DNA from: Trichuris trichiura | Taxonomy: Eukaryota > Nematoda > Enoplea > Trichinellida > Trichuridae | Assembly: GCA_037903355.1 (NCBI GenBank) | Contig: JBAJFE010000005.1 | Location: 2,356,001-2,420,000 of the forward strand | Reading direction: 5' to 3' | Length of the DNA: 64,000 bases | Notes under the pieces: generated by a model | What the model was told of the DNA's origin: nothing | Database searches by the model: none | The model's input: the letters and a program-made list of their open reading frames with translations, nothing else | Shown here: piece after piece, positions 12,148 through 24,060 of the stretch | Layout of the letters: each line of letters opens with the position of its first letter | Numbering within the stretch: the first letter of the stretch is position 1 | Program-made: the position numbers and the translations under genes

Positions 12148-14248
12148 CGCCGCGCCCCCCACTCCACTCCACACCGCGCCGCGCCGCGTTACAACACACC
12201 CCATACCGCTCCGCGCAGTAAATGCTCTGCAACTGTTACACCACCGAGTGCACACCGCAAGCCTACAACACACGCGCAGAAAGCATATAGCACAGACGGA
12301 CAAGAACGCACTAAACTGCCGAGCAGTGTGTGTGTATTATATACCCTAAAAATCAGCCTTATGCAAATTAATGTCTGACCCTTTAGAGTTTACTATAAGC
12401 GGCTTAGAAACACAAATTGGCGCTGAATCTTCAGTTAGCTGCTCTATTTTAGGAAGTAGTTATGCTGACATTTTGTTATAGTTCGTTTACTTTGGTTAAG
12501 TACTATTCCTGTTACGTTTGCATTGAAGAAGGTAATGCAAATTAGCTGACCTTATTCGCTAGTGTTTATATTACAATTTATGTAAACATAATGAGCGAAA
12601 CATGGTTAGATTTGTGAAATAATGAAAAAACAATATTTGTATCATTTATTTGTTGAACATAGTAAAAAAAATATACGTTTCTTAATTGCCGAAAGTTGTA
12701 TTGTTTATATTTTAAACAAAAAACTTCTCTTCATTGTCAATATCACCCGATAAAAATTTATAATTAATTAATTAATGTATTTGTCATATACATATTTACT
12801 GTTAAATTCTTCTTAAGCAATTTAGACTATTTGAAATGACGTTGAAGTGATCAAGTTTGCGTACCTCTTTCACATAAACATTAATGGATTATTCATTTTG
12901 GTGATTATTCTTATGATCTCTTTACTGTATCGTCTATAACGCGATTTTCCCCTTCTTTACAAGAAGAAATTGTAATTGAATCGGTACTGACCAGTTAGCG
13001 CATCATTTTCAGCTGTTGTCCCGTTTCCGTCTTTTTCATCGATTGCTCCTTTCACTCTGAAAGATTTGAACGTCCATTTTAAGAGCACTTTGAAAGATTT
13101 AAAACAATATCCGCTCAGCATATATTTCAATAAATTTGGTAGATGAAAAAATATTTCCCTTTACTGTAACGTTTCAATCTCGTAGGAGGAATTATGATTG
13201 TAGAAATTGAAAAGGTAATTGGACGCCAGTTCCATTGATACTTATTGAAATGTTGGAAAAATAATTTCTTTATACTTTTTGTAAATGTTTTCAAAATAGC
13301 GTGAACGGATGTTCGGTTCGTACGACGTTTTCAATTTCATTACGAATGCAGAAATATGAAACCAGGAATGGCGGTAGAAATTGAGGAAGGACGCAGCAAA
13401 TTTATACGTACTTGTTTTGAATAGTTTTGTGAGTTTTAGATATGCACTGTTAAATAATTTACTTTGACAAAACTTTGCAGTAATTTATGATCATTTAGAT
13501 TGTATTGGTATCAAATTAATAAATAGTTGTCCTGGCGGAGCAATTTCAACTCGTAATAATTTATTCTCTTCGCTTTTGTAATATGCAGGCATTAGAGTTT
13601 TTGTACAATAGTTGTTTACAGCGAAGAAAACTGTTATATCAGCGACAGTTATTCCAAAGTTGTTTTATTTTATTGAAAGGATGTTATTGAAACTTTTAAG
13701 CTACTTTTGAAGTTGTTACTTGTAATTCACCAATGTTTATTTCCCGGTTAAATTATGATTGACAAAGTTGAAGTCCATTCCGACAAAAAGCACAAAATAT
13801 TTTGATTAAATTAAATGTAACAGTCACTTATTGTCCATTGAGGAAACAAGAAAAACTTTTCTGTTTCATTTTTTCAGACAGCGTTAACATAATATTAACT
13901 CCATTTTCGATGCAATATTCAGGAGTACAAAGCAGCAAAATGAGACGTGTTACAATTATTTAAAAGTATGTCCACTATTCAGCCATAATAATGGAACGGT
14001 CTTGAAGTAGTTGCATTGTTGTGACGCTGTCGTTTGATGTCAAAGAAGACACTTCTAATACCAGAAAAGTATACATAATTTCTCTATTTAATGAAGGTAT
14101 ATGATCCGGTTGATCCCAACGTGATGAAATCCATAAAATGTATTTCATTATGGTGCCATAATTTTGCCAAAACTTTTGGCTTTTTTTCTTTTTTCTCTTC
14201 GTAACGGGTGTTTCAATTTTCTTTTTGAAAATATTTTTTTACGATTTC
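12148..14248. other. Gene-free AT-rich region
   Basis: After the C-rich tail of the microsatellite the sequence becomes strongly AT-rich. No gene, RNA or structured repeat is supported. A (TTAA)-type run occurs at about 12762-12777. Confidence 0.5.
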
Positions 14249-14343
14249 AACCCGTTTTGTTTTCACGTAACGTTTATTTCCCTCATAAACATTGTAGACG
14301 AAGCTGTGGGGTCCGTAAACGTTACGTGAAAACAAAACGGGTT
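14249..14343. repeat. Long perfect inverted repeat (foldback)
   Basis: The 28-base arm at 14249-14276 (starting AACCCGTTTTG and ending AACGTTTA) is repeated as its exact reverse complement at 14316-14343, around a 39-base spacer. Flanking sequence continues the symmetry imperfectly: CTTTTTGAAAAAT-like on the left, ATTTTTCAAAAAG on the right. It could be a small MITE or a structured transcript. Confidence 0.85.
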
Positions 14344-15138
14344 GCAACCGTAAAGAAAAATTTTTCAAAAAGAAAACCTTTAGTTGTTTAAAGTGGAGCT
14401 AAAATTCCTGCCTTTGAGTTACTCTTGAAAGCGGCTTTTTATTTTTTATACTTTTGCCGCTGCAGGTTGGAATCATCCAAAGATTGTATTTCATTGTATG
14501 AACTTGATGTTTTTGTCGTAGTTTGTCCATATAATCGAAGATTTGGCAAATATGTAATGAACTATCGATAGTTTCCTAATCCATAGTTCTCATTATCAGG
14601 GATGTTTTCAAATATAGAAGTTAAGAACAGCTCATTAAGTACAAACGTTATTGATGAAGAGAAGAGCGGTCCGTCGTATGCATTGATTCATCATATTTTG
14701 TCTTCTTCATCTTTATTAAACGAATGATTGCCGTGATGACATTGAAAGACTGATGTGCTATACGAAATGTGGAATTTTTTTAGCAGACACTCTTTGTTAT
14801 TATTATTTATTAATTTGCTTACAAGAATAAAGTGCTTTGTTATGATTTCTCTAAACATTTTAGGACAATGATAACTTGCAGATTCACAATGGTTTAACAA
14901 TTCTTTGTTCAAAAACTTTCCATTTGTTTTTAGTTTTTGCAAAAGTATCACTAATCATAGGTATACGTTTTGAAAATGTCTTCCTTAAATGTTCTATGCA
15001 ATTCCTTCACTTAGCAAAAGAAAAGAACTAAGTGATGCCTTAAAGTAAAATGAAAGCAATTAGTAATTTCTTTCTTCTACCGCCGTGCTTATAAATAGAT
15101 TTGACTTATGATTGTTAACAGGGCTGTTTCTTTGTTCT

Positions 15139-15486
15139 TCTACGGCTTTTCCCGTTTTTTCTCTGTGTGATTGTATCTGTAATTAGTCGAAACCGTTGCT
15201 CTACCGACGAATGGATGCGCGATTATTAGCATAAATTCAAACACAATACAGTCTGCCTTTTTTATTTAGAGCTTTCGGAACGCTCTAGTTTTGTCATCAG
15301 TGAGATGGACGAGTTTCTGACGGAACTGACGACAGAAGCAGAGCGTTCCGTATGCTCTAAATAAAAAAGCTGACTGTATTGTTTTTGAATTTATGGTAAT
15401 AAGCAGTCATCCGCTCGTTGGTATAGCAATTGTTTTGGCTAATTACAGAAACAATCACAGAGAGAAAAAACAGGAAAAACCGTAGA
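15139..15486. mobile_element. Foldback MITE-like element, copy A
   Basis: Two long inverted arms (15139-15286 and 15340-15486) match as reverse complements at roughly 80 percent, with ends TCTACGG and CCGTAGA. They surround a 53-base centre. There is no protein-coding capacity. Arms, size and the second copy at 15702 fit a non-autonomous foldback DNA transposon. A target-site duplication was not identified with confidence. Confidence 0.75.
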
Positions 15487-15701
15487 AGGTTTAACAGGCA
15501 GGAAACAGGCGCCCGTTACAAAGCACACCGTGTTTATGTCAACAGGGCTTTATTGTGATTCTTTCCATGGAATGAAATGCGTTCTTTCCATTTTGAAAAA
15601 CTGAGGTACATTATTTCGTTAGTAAAAATTTCTAACTTTTAATCTCTTTTATTACTCATACTGCGCACTTGTAATCAGAAAAACGAATGGTTTTTGGTAG
15701 A

Positions 15702-16088
15702 TCTTCTAAGGCTTTCTCGGTTTATTTGTCTCTCTGTTGGTATCTGTAATTAAATGAAATAATTGATTTACCAACGGATGGATGAGCGATTATTAAGAAA
15801 AATTGTACAGGACCAATACACTCAACCTTTTATTTCAGAGCTTTCGGAACGCTCTAGTTCCGTCGTCAGTGAAATGGAGGAGAGCTCTTTCCGAAATCTG
15901 AAAACGAGCTCTCCTCCATCTCACCGACTATGAAACTGAAATGTTCAGATAGCGCTGAAATAAATATAAATGCATTGGTTCTGTATGTCGTTTCCTAATA
16001 ATCGCCCATCCATCCGTTGGTAGAGCAGCTGCTTCGTTTAATCACAGATAGTAACACGGACAAAAAACGGGAAAAGCGGTAAAAGATG
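15702..16088. mobile_element. Foldback MITE-like element, copy B
   Basis: This shares order and sequence with copy A: CTCTCTG…ATCTGTAATTA near the left end, then GATGGATGAGCGATTATTA, CAGAGCTTTCGGAACGCTCT, and the reverse complement of these in the right arm (CGCCCATCCATCCGTTGGTA at about 16004). The centre contains CTCCTCCATCTC and its reverse complement. It is coding-free. The arms have diverged more than in copy A. Confidence 0.7.
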
Positions 16089-17419
16089 TACCAAGAACCT
16101 CGAAAAATTATCCCGTTACGAATCAACTTGTGTTAGAGAAAAATGAATCTATCAATGTGAACAAAGACTGCGGAACAATAACCATCATATACTGGTATAC
16201 TTTCAGATTGAGCATACGCTTGTTTATTTTTGACAATGATAATTTGGACAGATTACCCATTATTTTGCATAAATCGTAGTGGAGCTTTAATTACCCAATA
16301 AGCTTCGGATCAAATTTTCAGTCGTTTGCATATATGTCGAAGAAGAATGAAGAATGATTTTTGGAGTTGAATTAGCATACAAAAAGGTTTTACTAATCCG
16401 CATAGTGTATTCAGTGAGCCTAGTAAAAGATGAGGATATGGAAGTTTTAAGAATTAAACAATTAAAAATGAGCAATCGGTAATTGACTTTCTGCAATTCC
16501 GTGAGAGCAGATGTCCCTTCGTAGCGTTAATACATTTCGCAATACATCGCTGGACGACGGCTATTGAGAACTATGCTATCATTAGTATTATTTAACGTGT
16601 TTCTATTGCTTACGGGTGGAAAGAAGTGGTTGTTTAGCGCAGGGATATACGATAGTCATTGATCGATAAATCGTTTCATTTCATTCGGCTTTGCGGTTTA
16701 AAATTCAGGTAAAATTGTTGTTTTGGTTGGATCAATGATGGATTCGTATTGGTTCCTTTGAAGCACAAGTAAAGCTTTTGTCATTTGCGGTTTTTTATTG
16801 GAACACATTATTATCTTCTATTGGTAACCTTACTTTTTGAAGTTGGGTAAAAAAAAGTTCATTACGTTTGCATTTTAGTTTTCTCATTGATTGTTGGCAT
16901 TTATACTCACGTGTTTAAACAATCACGTTAATTAGGCCTTTTATTTGTGTTTAAAAGAGGATCAAATTCAGTTTTAAAAAATAATAAGTTTCATTGTCTA
17001 TGGCAATGTTTACTCAAAGTAAAATTTGCCTCAAGGCTTGCGCAGTTGCCCTTCCAATCCGACGTATTAGTAAAGTAAATAGTTTGTTTAAATAATTCGT
17101 TCCGTTTTAGTCAGCCGAGCACTCACACTCGTTGCAAAGCAAACAGTGTAAAGGTTTATCGGTCACGGTCAAATTTGCATAATAAGCATCGACGTGGGCA
17201 GAGCACGGTAAATTTAATTTCATTTTTCGATTTTCTCGTCGACGACATCGGCTGAACTGAGATCGCTCTCCCTCCTTTTTCGTTCGTCGCAGCTGTGCCT
17301 TACACAGTTCCATATTTTGACCCCGCACTTTTTGTTTGCTATATTTTTTGTCTTTGCGTCGAAGTGTTATTTACTGAAAAAACTCGTTTGACAAAAGCGA
17401 GTTTGCTGCAATCTTCCTC

Positions 17420-17456
17420 AGAGCTTTCCGGACTCGTCTCATCCTGTCGTCAACGG
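17420..17456 (+). repeat. Solo copy of the foldback core motif
   Basis: The segment AGAGCTTTCCGGACTC followed by CATCCTGTCGTCAAC resembles the core of copies A and B (AGAGCTTTCGGAACGCTC … GTCGTCAGTGA). Related copies lie at 18118-18151 (reverse) and 25271-25306. Confidence 0.5.
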
Positions 17457-18117
17457 ACCGATAAAAAATCTGTTTGCCGAAATGAAGAACAGATATTGCT
17501 GTTCCTGTAAGTATAAAATAAAAAGTTTTATTATGATAACTTTTTACTCTTTCAGGTTGACAATGTACAAGCACATCTTGTCATTAGCATATGGTGTCCC
17601 CTTTACAACAATGAATTTTGTGCGACAATTATTCCGCATTCAAAGAAAAGCGACAAGGTGTTTTAGGTGATCAATAGAGCAAAAGAAACTGTACAATTTC
17701 AAGAATTTAATCTTATCGTTTTAGTCTTTCGACATGCAGATAAGGACGGCGTTGGCGACTAATGCTGATAAGGTAATAATCCCTTTGCAGGAAGTCAAAT
17801 TTGCAAGATTAGAATTGCATTTTTAGGTTTTTAGAATTGCCAAATGGTTGTGTGGAACAATTTAAAAAGAGACAAAGTGGACGTCGTTCGACATTGTCGC
17901 GTCACCGCTGCATGTATGCATGTTACAGCATGACGGGAATATCGTAGCAGTCGCATGTTGTTCATATGAAATTAATTAATTAATTTAGCGTTTATAGTTC
18001 GACTTCGAAGAAATTTGGCCCTCTTCATGAAAAGATAAGTACATTTTGTCCAAGCGATTTTTTGTGACAAGAATTTCTTTTTCAGGAAAAGCACTCGAAT
18101 GGACAACTGCTGACTTG

Positions 18118-18151
18118 CTGACGACGGGACCTGGCCAGTCCTGAAAGCTCT
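18118..18151 (-). repeat. Solo copy of the foldback core motif, reverse orientation
   Basis: Read on the minus strand this gives AGAGCTTTCAGGACTGGCC and then GGTCCCGTCGTCAGC, matching the foldback element core with a changed centre. Confidence 0.5.
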
Positions 18152-18586
18152 GAAAAACAATGAAAAAAGAATTTGTTGATTTCGTGAATAACACTTCTAC
18201 GCATACATTTTGTGTGATTGCGTGAATAAAATTTTCAACTGGCGCGTGTCTTTTCTGTCGCGGTTGCAGTCCAACATTTCGTAAGGTTTATGGTTCCGTG
18301 TTTAGGATCCACACCAACGATGCAAGAAGACAATTCGAGGACGGAAAAGAAACGAGAAGAAACGAACAGGGACAACAAGAGGAGCAAGAAAAGAAAGAGA
18401 AAAATGGAAAAGTTCGGGATCAACGTGTAAGTATGCAGTAGGCAGGGCGAGGGTAGGCACTATAGGTTCCAGCATGCATACGGGGTTCACATCCAATAGG
18501 GAATAGTGGGTTTAGATATTGGTTTCCGGAGGGGAGGGCGGGTGAGATACATTCTACTTGAGAATAAGGTGCATGGAAAGGATAGC

Positions 18587-18637
18587 TGCCCCCCCGCCCC
18601 CCCCAAAAAAAAAAAAAAGGGGGGTGGCGGGGGTGAG
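18587..18637. repeat. C-run / A-run / G-run foldback
   Basis: A C-rich run interrupted by one G is followed by a run of about 14 A and a G-rich run with two interruptions (GGGGGGTGGCGGGGG). The C and G blocks are near complementary and could pair across the A loop. The G strand could also form a quadruplex. Confidence 0.8.
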
Positions 18638-18683
18638 GCGCTATCCGTTGAGATTAGTAAACAACGACAATATTGCATCATCT

Positions 18684-18890
18684 GCATGTCACATGTCACG
18701 CTTGTCATTTGTCACATGTGCCGCATGTCACATGTGACAGTCGCATGTCGTGTGTCGTCTGTCGCATGTCGTGTGTCGTCTGTCGCATGTCGTATGTCGT
18801 GAGTCGCATGTCGTGTGTCGTGAGTAGCATGTAGTATGTCGTGAGCAGCATGTCGAGTGCCGTCTGACGCATGTCGACTGCCGTGCGTCC
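18684..18890 (+). repeat. Minisatellite of seven-base units (GCATGTC / GTGTGTC / GTCTGTC)
   Basis: Roughly 28 short units ending in GTC are arrayed head to tail, mainly GCATGTC alternating with GTGTGTC, GTCTGTC and GTGAGTC variants. Order is highest at 18740-18830 and decays outward. The frames through it are repeat translations. Confidence 0.85.
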
Positions 18891-20843
18891 CCAGTGTGAG
18901 AAGTAGGAACAGTGGACCTGGAAAGCGGACAATAGTCAATGGGCGCTGGACAGTGGACACTGAACTGAGTGCAAAGACCGCGGCGACGAGCCCCCCATGT
19001 AGAAAACAAGGTAGTGGGAATAAGTAGCGGGATGTGGTAGGAATTGCTGTCCTGTTCCGGTCTGTGTGCGCGAAAATGACCCTGGAGCTGAACAGCGTAG
19101 GGTCTTGAAGGGTGACACTTCCTGACGGGAAAATAGGTAAGGCAGTAAGTGAGTATGCGCGGGAGAGGTTTGAGCTTGTGGTATCCATCAGTTTTCCCTT
19201 CTGAGCTCCCGCTGACCTTCCCATTTGTCGGGTAGGAGAGACAATAATAGTGGGTTTGAGATTGAGAATACTTGTGTTGTCGTATCGAACTATTATACCG
19301 TTGTCGTATTTTCGTTTGCTCCCTTCTGAATTGATTTCCCTCAAAAGTTTCGCTTTTCCCTTTGTTCGAAAGTGCAATTTGTTACAAATAAAAAATTTGA
19401 ATTGTTCTATAAAGGTGTGATCTCTCAGCCGGTTGCATATCCGGAAAAAGAGTAAAGGTTGACGGCAAAATGCACTTACAGCCGGAAAAACCTTGAGCTC
19501 TTTACGTTTGATTGTAATGGAAATGAAATTTAATAGTCGCTTTCAGGTGAACAGCAACCGACATTTTGGAGACGTTGGCCTGTCTAGCAATTGTTGTAGA
19601 CAAGGTAAGTTGAATTTAAAAAATTTCATTTGCAGGTGAAGTGTTTGTTGCTCTCGCATACGCCAGAATAACTAAATGGATAGCGAAAAGAAGTCAAAAA
19701 GAAACGAATAGGTATGAACGATAAATTTGAAACGTTATTGTTTCAGTTTAGCATTATGAAACGAAAGAATGGTCACAACATGTTAAAAAGAAATTGCTTC
19801 CTCCTAAATGGATTTGGTAAGAAACGTTCATATTGTGTAGTAAGTGTATTTCAGGATTGGAAACAAATGCAAATGGAAAAATGAAGCTCTAAAAGAGGTA
19901 AGAAAGAAAAAGCTTTTCGTTTTGAGTAAACTAAAAGTAAACTTTCAGATAATGTTGCCGGAGGGAACTGAACTGAACATTTGTAAACAATGAAAACAGG
20001 TCAAATTCGCTGTTCAAACAGAAAGGAAAAGTAATAGAGCCAAAGAGGTCTGTTAGTTTGCATCGAAGAAGCTACTCGGATGGAATGTAAACAGGAAAAT
20101 CAGGTCAAATCGTACATTGACCGGGCTAAAGTAAGCGTTTTGCCTTATCTTTGTTACATCAGAGGTCAGATAACGGCCGTTAGTAGCTGCTGCTGATTTG
20201 CATAATGTTAGGTCGTCTTGAAACTGTGACTAATAATATCATATGGAGAATGGTATATCATTGGTATAATCATGATTGTCATAGTCCTTCTACATTGGTA
20301 AGTATATAAGTTAATTAGTTCTGTCATGGTGAATAAAAGTTGACAAACTGACGTTTTAGAGTAAGCGAACGGAAATTGGTGATGGCAAAGGAAGCGATGA
20401 GTAAAAAGCTGATAAAATCTGGCATGAATTCAAGGTGTTAGAATTCACCACAATGGACACAAAGAAATGAATCAGTTGACGATGATTTGGTAAGTACCAT
20501 TTGAAAAAGACCGATCGTTAGCTGAGACAAGTTTGGCATTTCTACTGGTCACATATATTGTGTGTGATAAAGGCATAGTCTGCGGTAAGCTGTCTTTTAA
20601 ATTGTTACAAAAAAATAGCTTTTGTTGCACAGATAGATGATGAATTATTTTTAGGCGAAAACAACATTGCAGTTGTTGTAGTGTATTTCACTGTGATACT
20701 ATTGCATTCTATGTTTTGCATGCTGAATTGGATAATGAAATAAAGAATTTTTGGGAGGTCCTTCGGGTGAAATGCCAAAGTAAAATTGACCCAAAGCTGT
20801 GCACATTGTTCTCGATGACTTGGCAAAGTTTTGTCTCGTTTTG

Positions 20844-20890
20844 AACTAATAACCGCCCATCCATACGTTGGTAGGGCATCCAGTTTCAGC
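20844..20890 (+). repeat. Fragment of the foldback family right arm
   Basis: AATAACCGCCCATCCATACG followed by TTGGTAGGGCA matches the right arm of copy B (AATAATCGCCCATCCATCCG, TTGGTAGAGCA). The rest of the element is missing or unrecognisable here. Confidence 0.55.
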
Positions 20891-21024
20891 CGGACGTCAG
20901 AACCTATAAGAAGAACTACACGACATTCTGTTCCATTGGTAAGAATTGATGTTTGCATGCCGGGTGTGTTAATAACATTGAAGTCTCACATATGGATTAA
21001 TTGCATGACAGTGATCTCATATAT

Positions 21025-22259
21025 CTATTTGTGTGACATCCTCATGTATTACATCATGGCATGATATAGGTTTAATTGTGTCGCGTTGTGCTCGTATATA
21101 ATTTTAAATATATGGGATAGTATTGTTCTCACGTTTGACCGTTGGATTCTGGTTATGGGCTTGTAGGTTTTCGTTAGAGGAGGTACGGTGTAGAAGTTGC
21201 GAAGTTTACAATGGCTAAAATTATCTGCAATGGTTAACAAATGGTGTTATATGTTCACAAAGACACAATCCGCAAATCGTTTGTCACGGACGCGATTACA
21301 AGGAAAGCAAAGTCGGAAAATGTCCGCCCATTTCTCACAGTCGGAGCGAAGGTGATGACAAAAAATATGTGAACTGTATGCAAACTCGGTTGGCCAATTG
21401 TGAGCAGCAGAGATTATTTTGAGAAAGTGCAAGGTGTGTCGAAAGAAGCAAATGGAAGTCACGAATTGAAAAGTTAAAAAACAATTCAATGGGAATTGAA
21501 GAGCTCAAGCAAGATTACGCAATGCTAGCGGAAGAAAGCAGCAGCGACAAGCACAAAAATGGAAGGACTACTGTAACAAAGACAACAAGAAAGCCTCAAG
21601 ATCAACGACAAGCGCGACAAGACAACATGCGACGGACTTGAAATGTACAGAGCAGTTGAAAAGAAAAGAAAGTTTAAAACCACAAGACATCCACACCAAT
21701 TTTGGCACCTTCTGTCATCCTCACACTGACCAATGGACCTTCATGAAACATATTTTGCTCTGAAATGGGGATACTATACCGTACCTTCTCTGATGGAAAT
21801 GGACCGCATGTTGCCTATTCTTAAAAAGTACAACACCTGAGAGTAGGAGTTGTACCACTTGCTTGTAACCCGTGGAGCCATACCGTTCCTCTGGTACCTA
21901 TATACCTGCATGCGAAGTATGAATGTCGCTCCCATGGGTCTAAAATATCTAATGGAGTCCTATAACGTACAGCGGTCTAGTAGTGGGTATGATTCCTAGA
22001 TGTATGATTGGAATTGAAGCATACATGTTAGATTGGCATGGAGTGTATAACCCCTGTGCTGATGGATGTTCTGGCACTGGCATGTTGCCTTCACGTAGAG
22101 GGTACATCTCCTACGAGCGTAAATGTTCTTGCATGAAAGGACCGTGCTGACAGTATGATAATCCAGCGAGAAAATTGTCATCGCTAACATAGTCATTGCA
22201 TGAAAAGGAGTCACTGTGCAAGTCCATAAAATCATCTCATGAGGATGTCACACAAATAG
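21025..22259. repeat. 22-base perfect inverted repeat ends, 1.2 kb apart
   Basis: The sequence at 21025-21046 (CTATTTGTGTGACATC then CTCATG) occurs as its exact reverse complement at 22238-22259. The symmetry does not extend far on either side. The interior contains no recognisable transposase; a 51-codon frame at about 21490 is Lys/Arg/Gln-rich and unassigned. Confidence 0.6.
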
Positions 22260-22299
22260 TAGCATCCAACACATTGCATGCTGGAGATCACTGAAAAGT

Positions 22300-22810
22300 G
22301 CATGTCGAAGTCATTGCATCAAGGGGTACTCTCGAACCGCTTGTCAAAGTCATCGCATGCGAGAGTGCCCCTGTACATCATGTCAAAATAATCGCATGCG
22401 GAGGGTACCCTCAAAACCGCATGTCAGAAATCCTCAAAATTGCATGCGCATGCGGAGGGTATCCCTCAAAATTGCGTGTCAAAATCATCGCATGCGGAGG
22501 GTACCCTCAAAATTGCATGTCAAAGTCATCGCATGCGGAGGGTACCCTCAAAATGTGAATCACAGCATGAGGGATATCAAAATTGCATGTCCATCGCATG
22601 CGGAGGGTACCCTCAAAATTGCATGTCAAAATCATCGCATGCGGAGGGTAAAAATATGCCAAAGTCATCGCATCGGGGAAATACTCTAATCTGCATGTCA
22701 AAATCACTGCATGAGGGGAGTACCCCCAAAAATGCATGTCAAAATCACTGCATGAGGGGGTACTCCCAAAATTTGCATGTCAGAATGATCGCATGAGGGG
22801 ATATGACTCA
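22300..22810 (+). repeat. Tandem repeat of about 41 bases containing palindromes
   Basis: The unit runs roughly GCATGTCAAAATCATC, GCATGCGGAGGGTACC, CTCAAAATT. It contains the 12-base palindrome GAGGGTACCCTC and the palindrome GCATGC. About ten to twelve copies are visible; the central ones (22385-22640) are most alike and later ones change GCATGCGG to GCATGAGG. Open frames in it are repeat-derived. Confidence 0.9.
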
Positions 22811-23814
22811 TCCATCCATCTCAGAAATAACCGCATGAGAGGTTGTCACTCGAAATGTCACTCGAAACGTGGTAATGGGGAAGGAACCACGTGATCAAAA
22901 AAATCACACCAGGGGGAAGAAGGTTGCTCAAAAAAACCACTAAGTAAACAAAGACTTAAAAAACGCGCCGGATGCCGGCATAATACACTCGAATACAGGA
23001 GCGGATTCCCGATCCGTGCTAACACCAGGAATCGGATCCACCAATAGGACCGAAAGAACCTGGCCGAAGACAACCCCCCTCCCAGAAAATGAACCAGGAG
23101 AGAGAGAGAGACTGAGAATGAAAGACTGACTGAAAAGAACTGAACATGATGAGAGAAACAGCTCATCTGCTCAGAGGAGAGAAGATATGAGAGGAGACAA
23201 AATGAGAGAATGATGATCACGAGACACGATCAGCTGAGAGCGCGATCCATACGCCATGAGATGATTCAAGACCATGTCTTCGAACAGGAGACGATGCTGA
23301 AGAGCGAAGTATGACAAAAAATTCTCGATGTGAAAAAATCACATCATAAACCAGAGAGATTCATACCCAACACCAGGATATGATCTGCTCCGTCAGAGAT
23401 GATGAAGGAATGAATTGAGTGGCTGAGAAAAATCTCAGCAATGATGTGTGCTGAAGTTGAAAACCAATCCATTTCTTCTCCACAGAAGTGTCTTCGCCTT
23501 TGAAATGCGCTTACGAGACAGACGGACATCGGGCGACTCTAAAAAATTTATTGCCACTTGATGTCAGCAGAAGACAGACAATACCAAACGAGCGAGTCCT
23601 CTCTGCCACAGGTATGACAATATTTGATTGTTTGACATTTTGACGGATTGATCACACGGACGAACAGCGACCGAAAATATCGAAATCTTTTTCTCCAGAT
23701 GTTCTTTTTCTTCGTCCTAAAATATTGCAAAAATCAACATAAGCAAAAAACGACAAATTTTTTACTCTAAAAAATAGTCAACATGAACTGGCAAGCGTCT
23801 TTTCCTCGTCCTCT
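22811..23814. other. Gene-free region beside the 41-base array
   Basis: Purine-rich stretches such as AGAGAGAGAGA at about 23100 and many GAGA/AAGA motifs are seen. No gene, RNA or clear repeat unit is supported. Confidence 0.45.
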
Positions 23815-24060
23815 GTTTTGAGCAGTCGTCCTTTCCTTCTCTTCCGTCTTCTTTTTTGGTCCATTAGACGATTGGCTGTCCGGAAAAGTTTTTCTCCTCG
23901 ATCCTTTTCGCGAATTTCCAATGGTCTTCTCGGTTTGAAATTGTCGTCCCCTTTTGAGCTGTCGTCCTTTGCTTTTTCTCGTCCACTTCCTTGGTCGATT
24001 TTACGATCTTGACAGTTTTCTCTGCTCGATCGTTTTCACGAATTTCCAATGGTCATCATC
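23815..24060 (+). repeat. Imperfect tandem duplication of about 120-130 bases
   Basis: TTTTGAGCAGTCGTCCTTT … GCGAATTTCCAATGGTC at 23815-23930 is repeated with changes as TTTTGAGCTGTCGTCCTTT … ACGAATTTCCAATGGTC at 23954-24052. Both copies are pyrimidine-rich on the plus strand. Confidence 0.75.

Larger units (their letters stand above)
17300..20560 (+). other. Series of exon-like segments with splice-like borders, no recognisable product
   Basis: Several intervals begin GTAAG or GTATG and end TTTCAG or TTGCAG: about 17509-17555, 19605-19635, 19712-19746, 19819-19854 and 19900-19948. The segments between them are 60-100 bases with short open frames. I could not join them into one continuous frame; stops such as TGA and TAA appear at the joins, and some intron candidates (31-38 bases) are very short. 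The region could be a decayed gene, a non-coding transcript or chance. Confidence 0.25.

Noticed and set aside
16004..16040. tRNA A-box-like GTTGGTAGAGCAGCTG in the foldback arm
   Set aside because: No B box or cloverleaf follows at the expected distance; the word belongs to the foldback family.
18684..18890. Telomere array
   Set aside because: The units are GCATGTC-like, not TTAGGC or another known telomere repeat.
22298..22796. Repetitive frames of 86-118 residues
   Set aside because: They arise from the 41-base tandem repeat; all three frames are open in places with no protein features.
22300..22810. CRISPR array
   Set aside because: The units are contiguous without unique spacers and the genome is animal.
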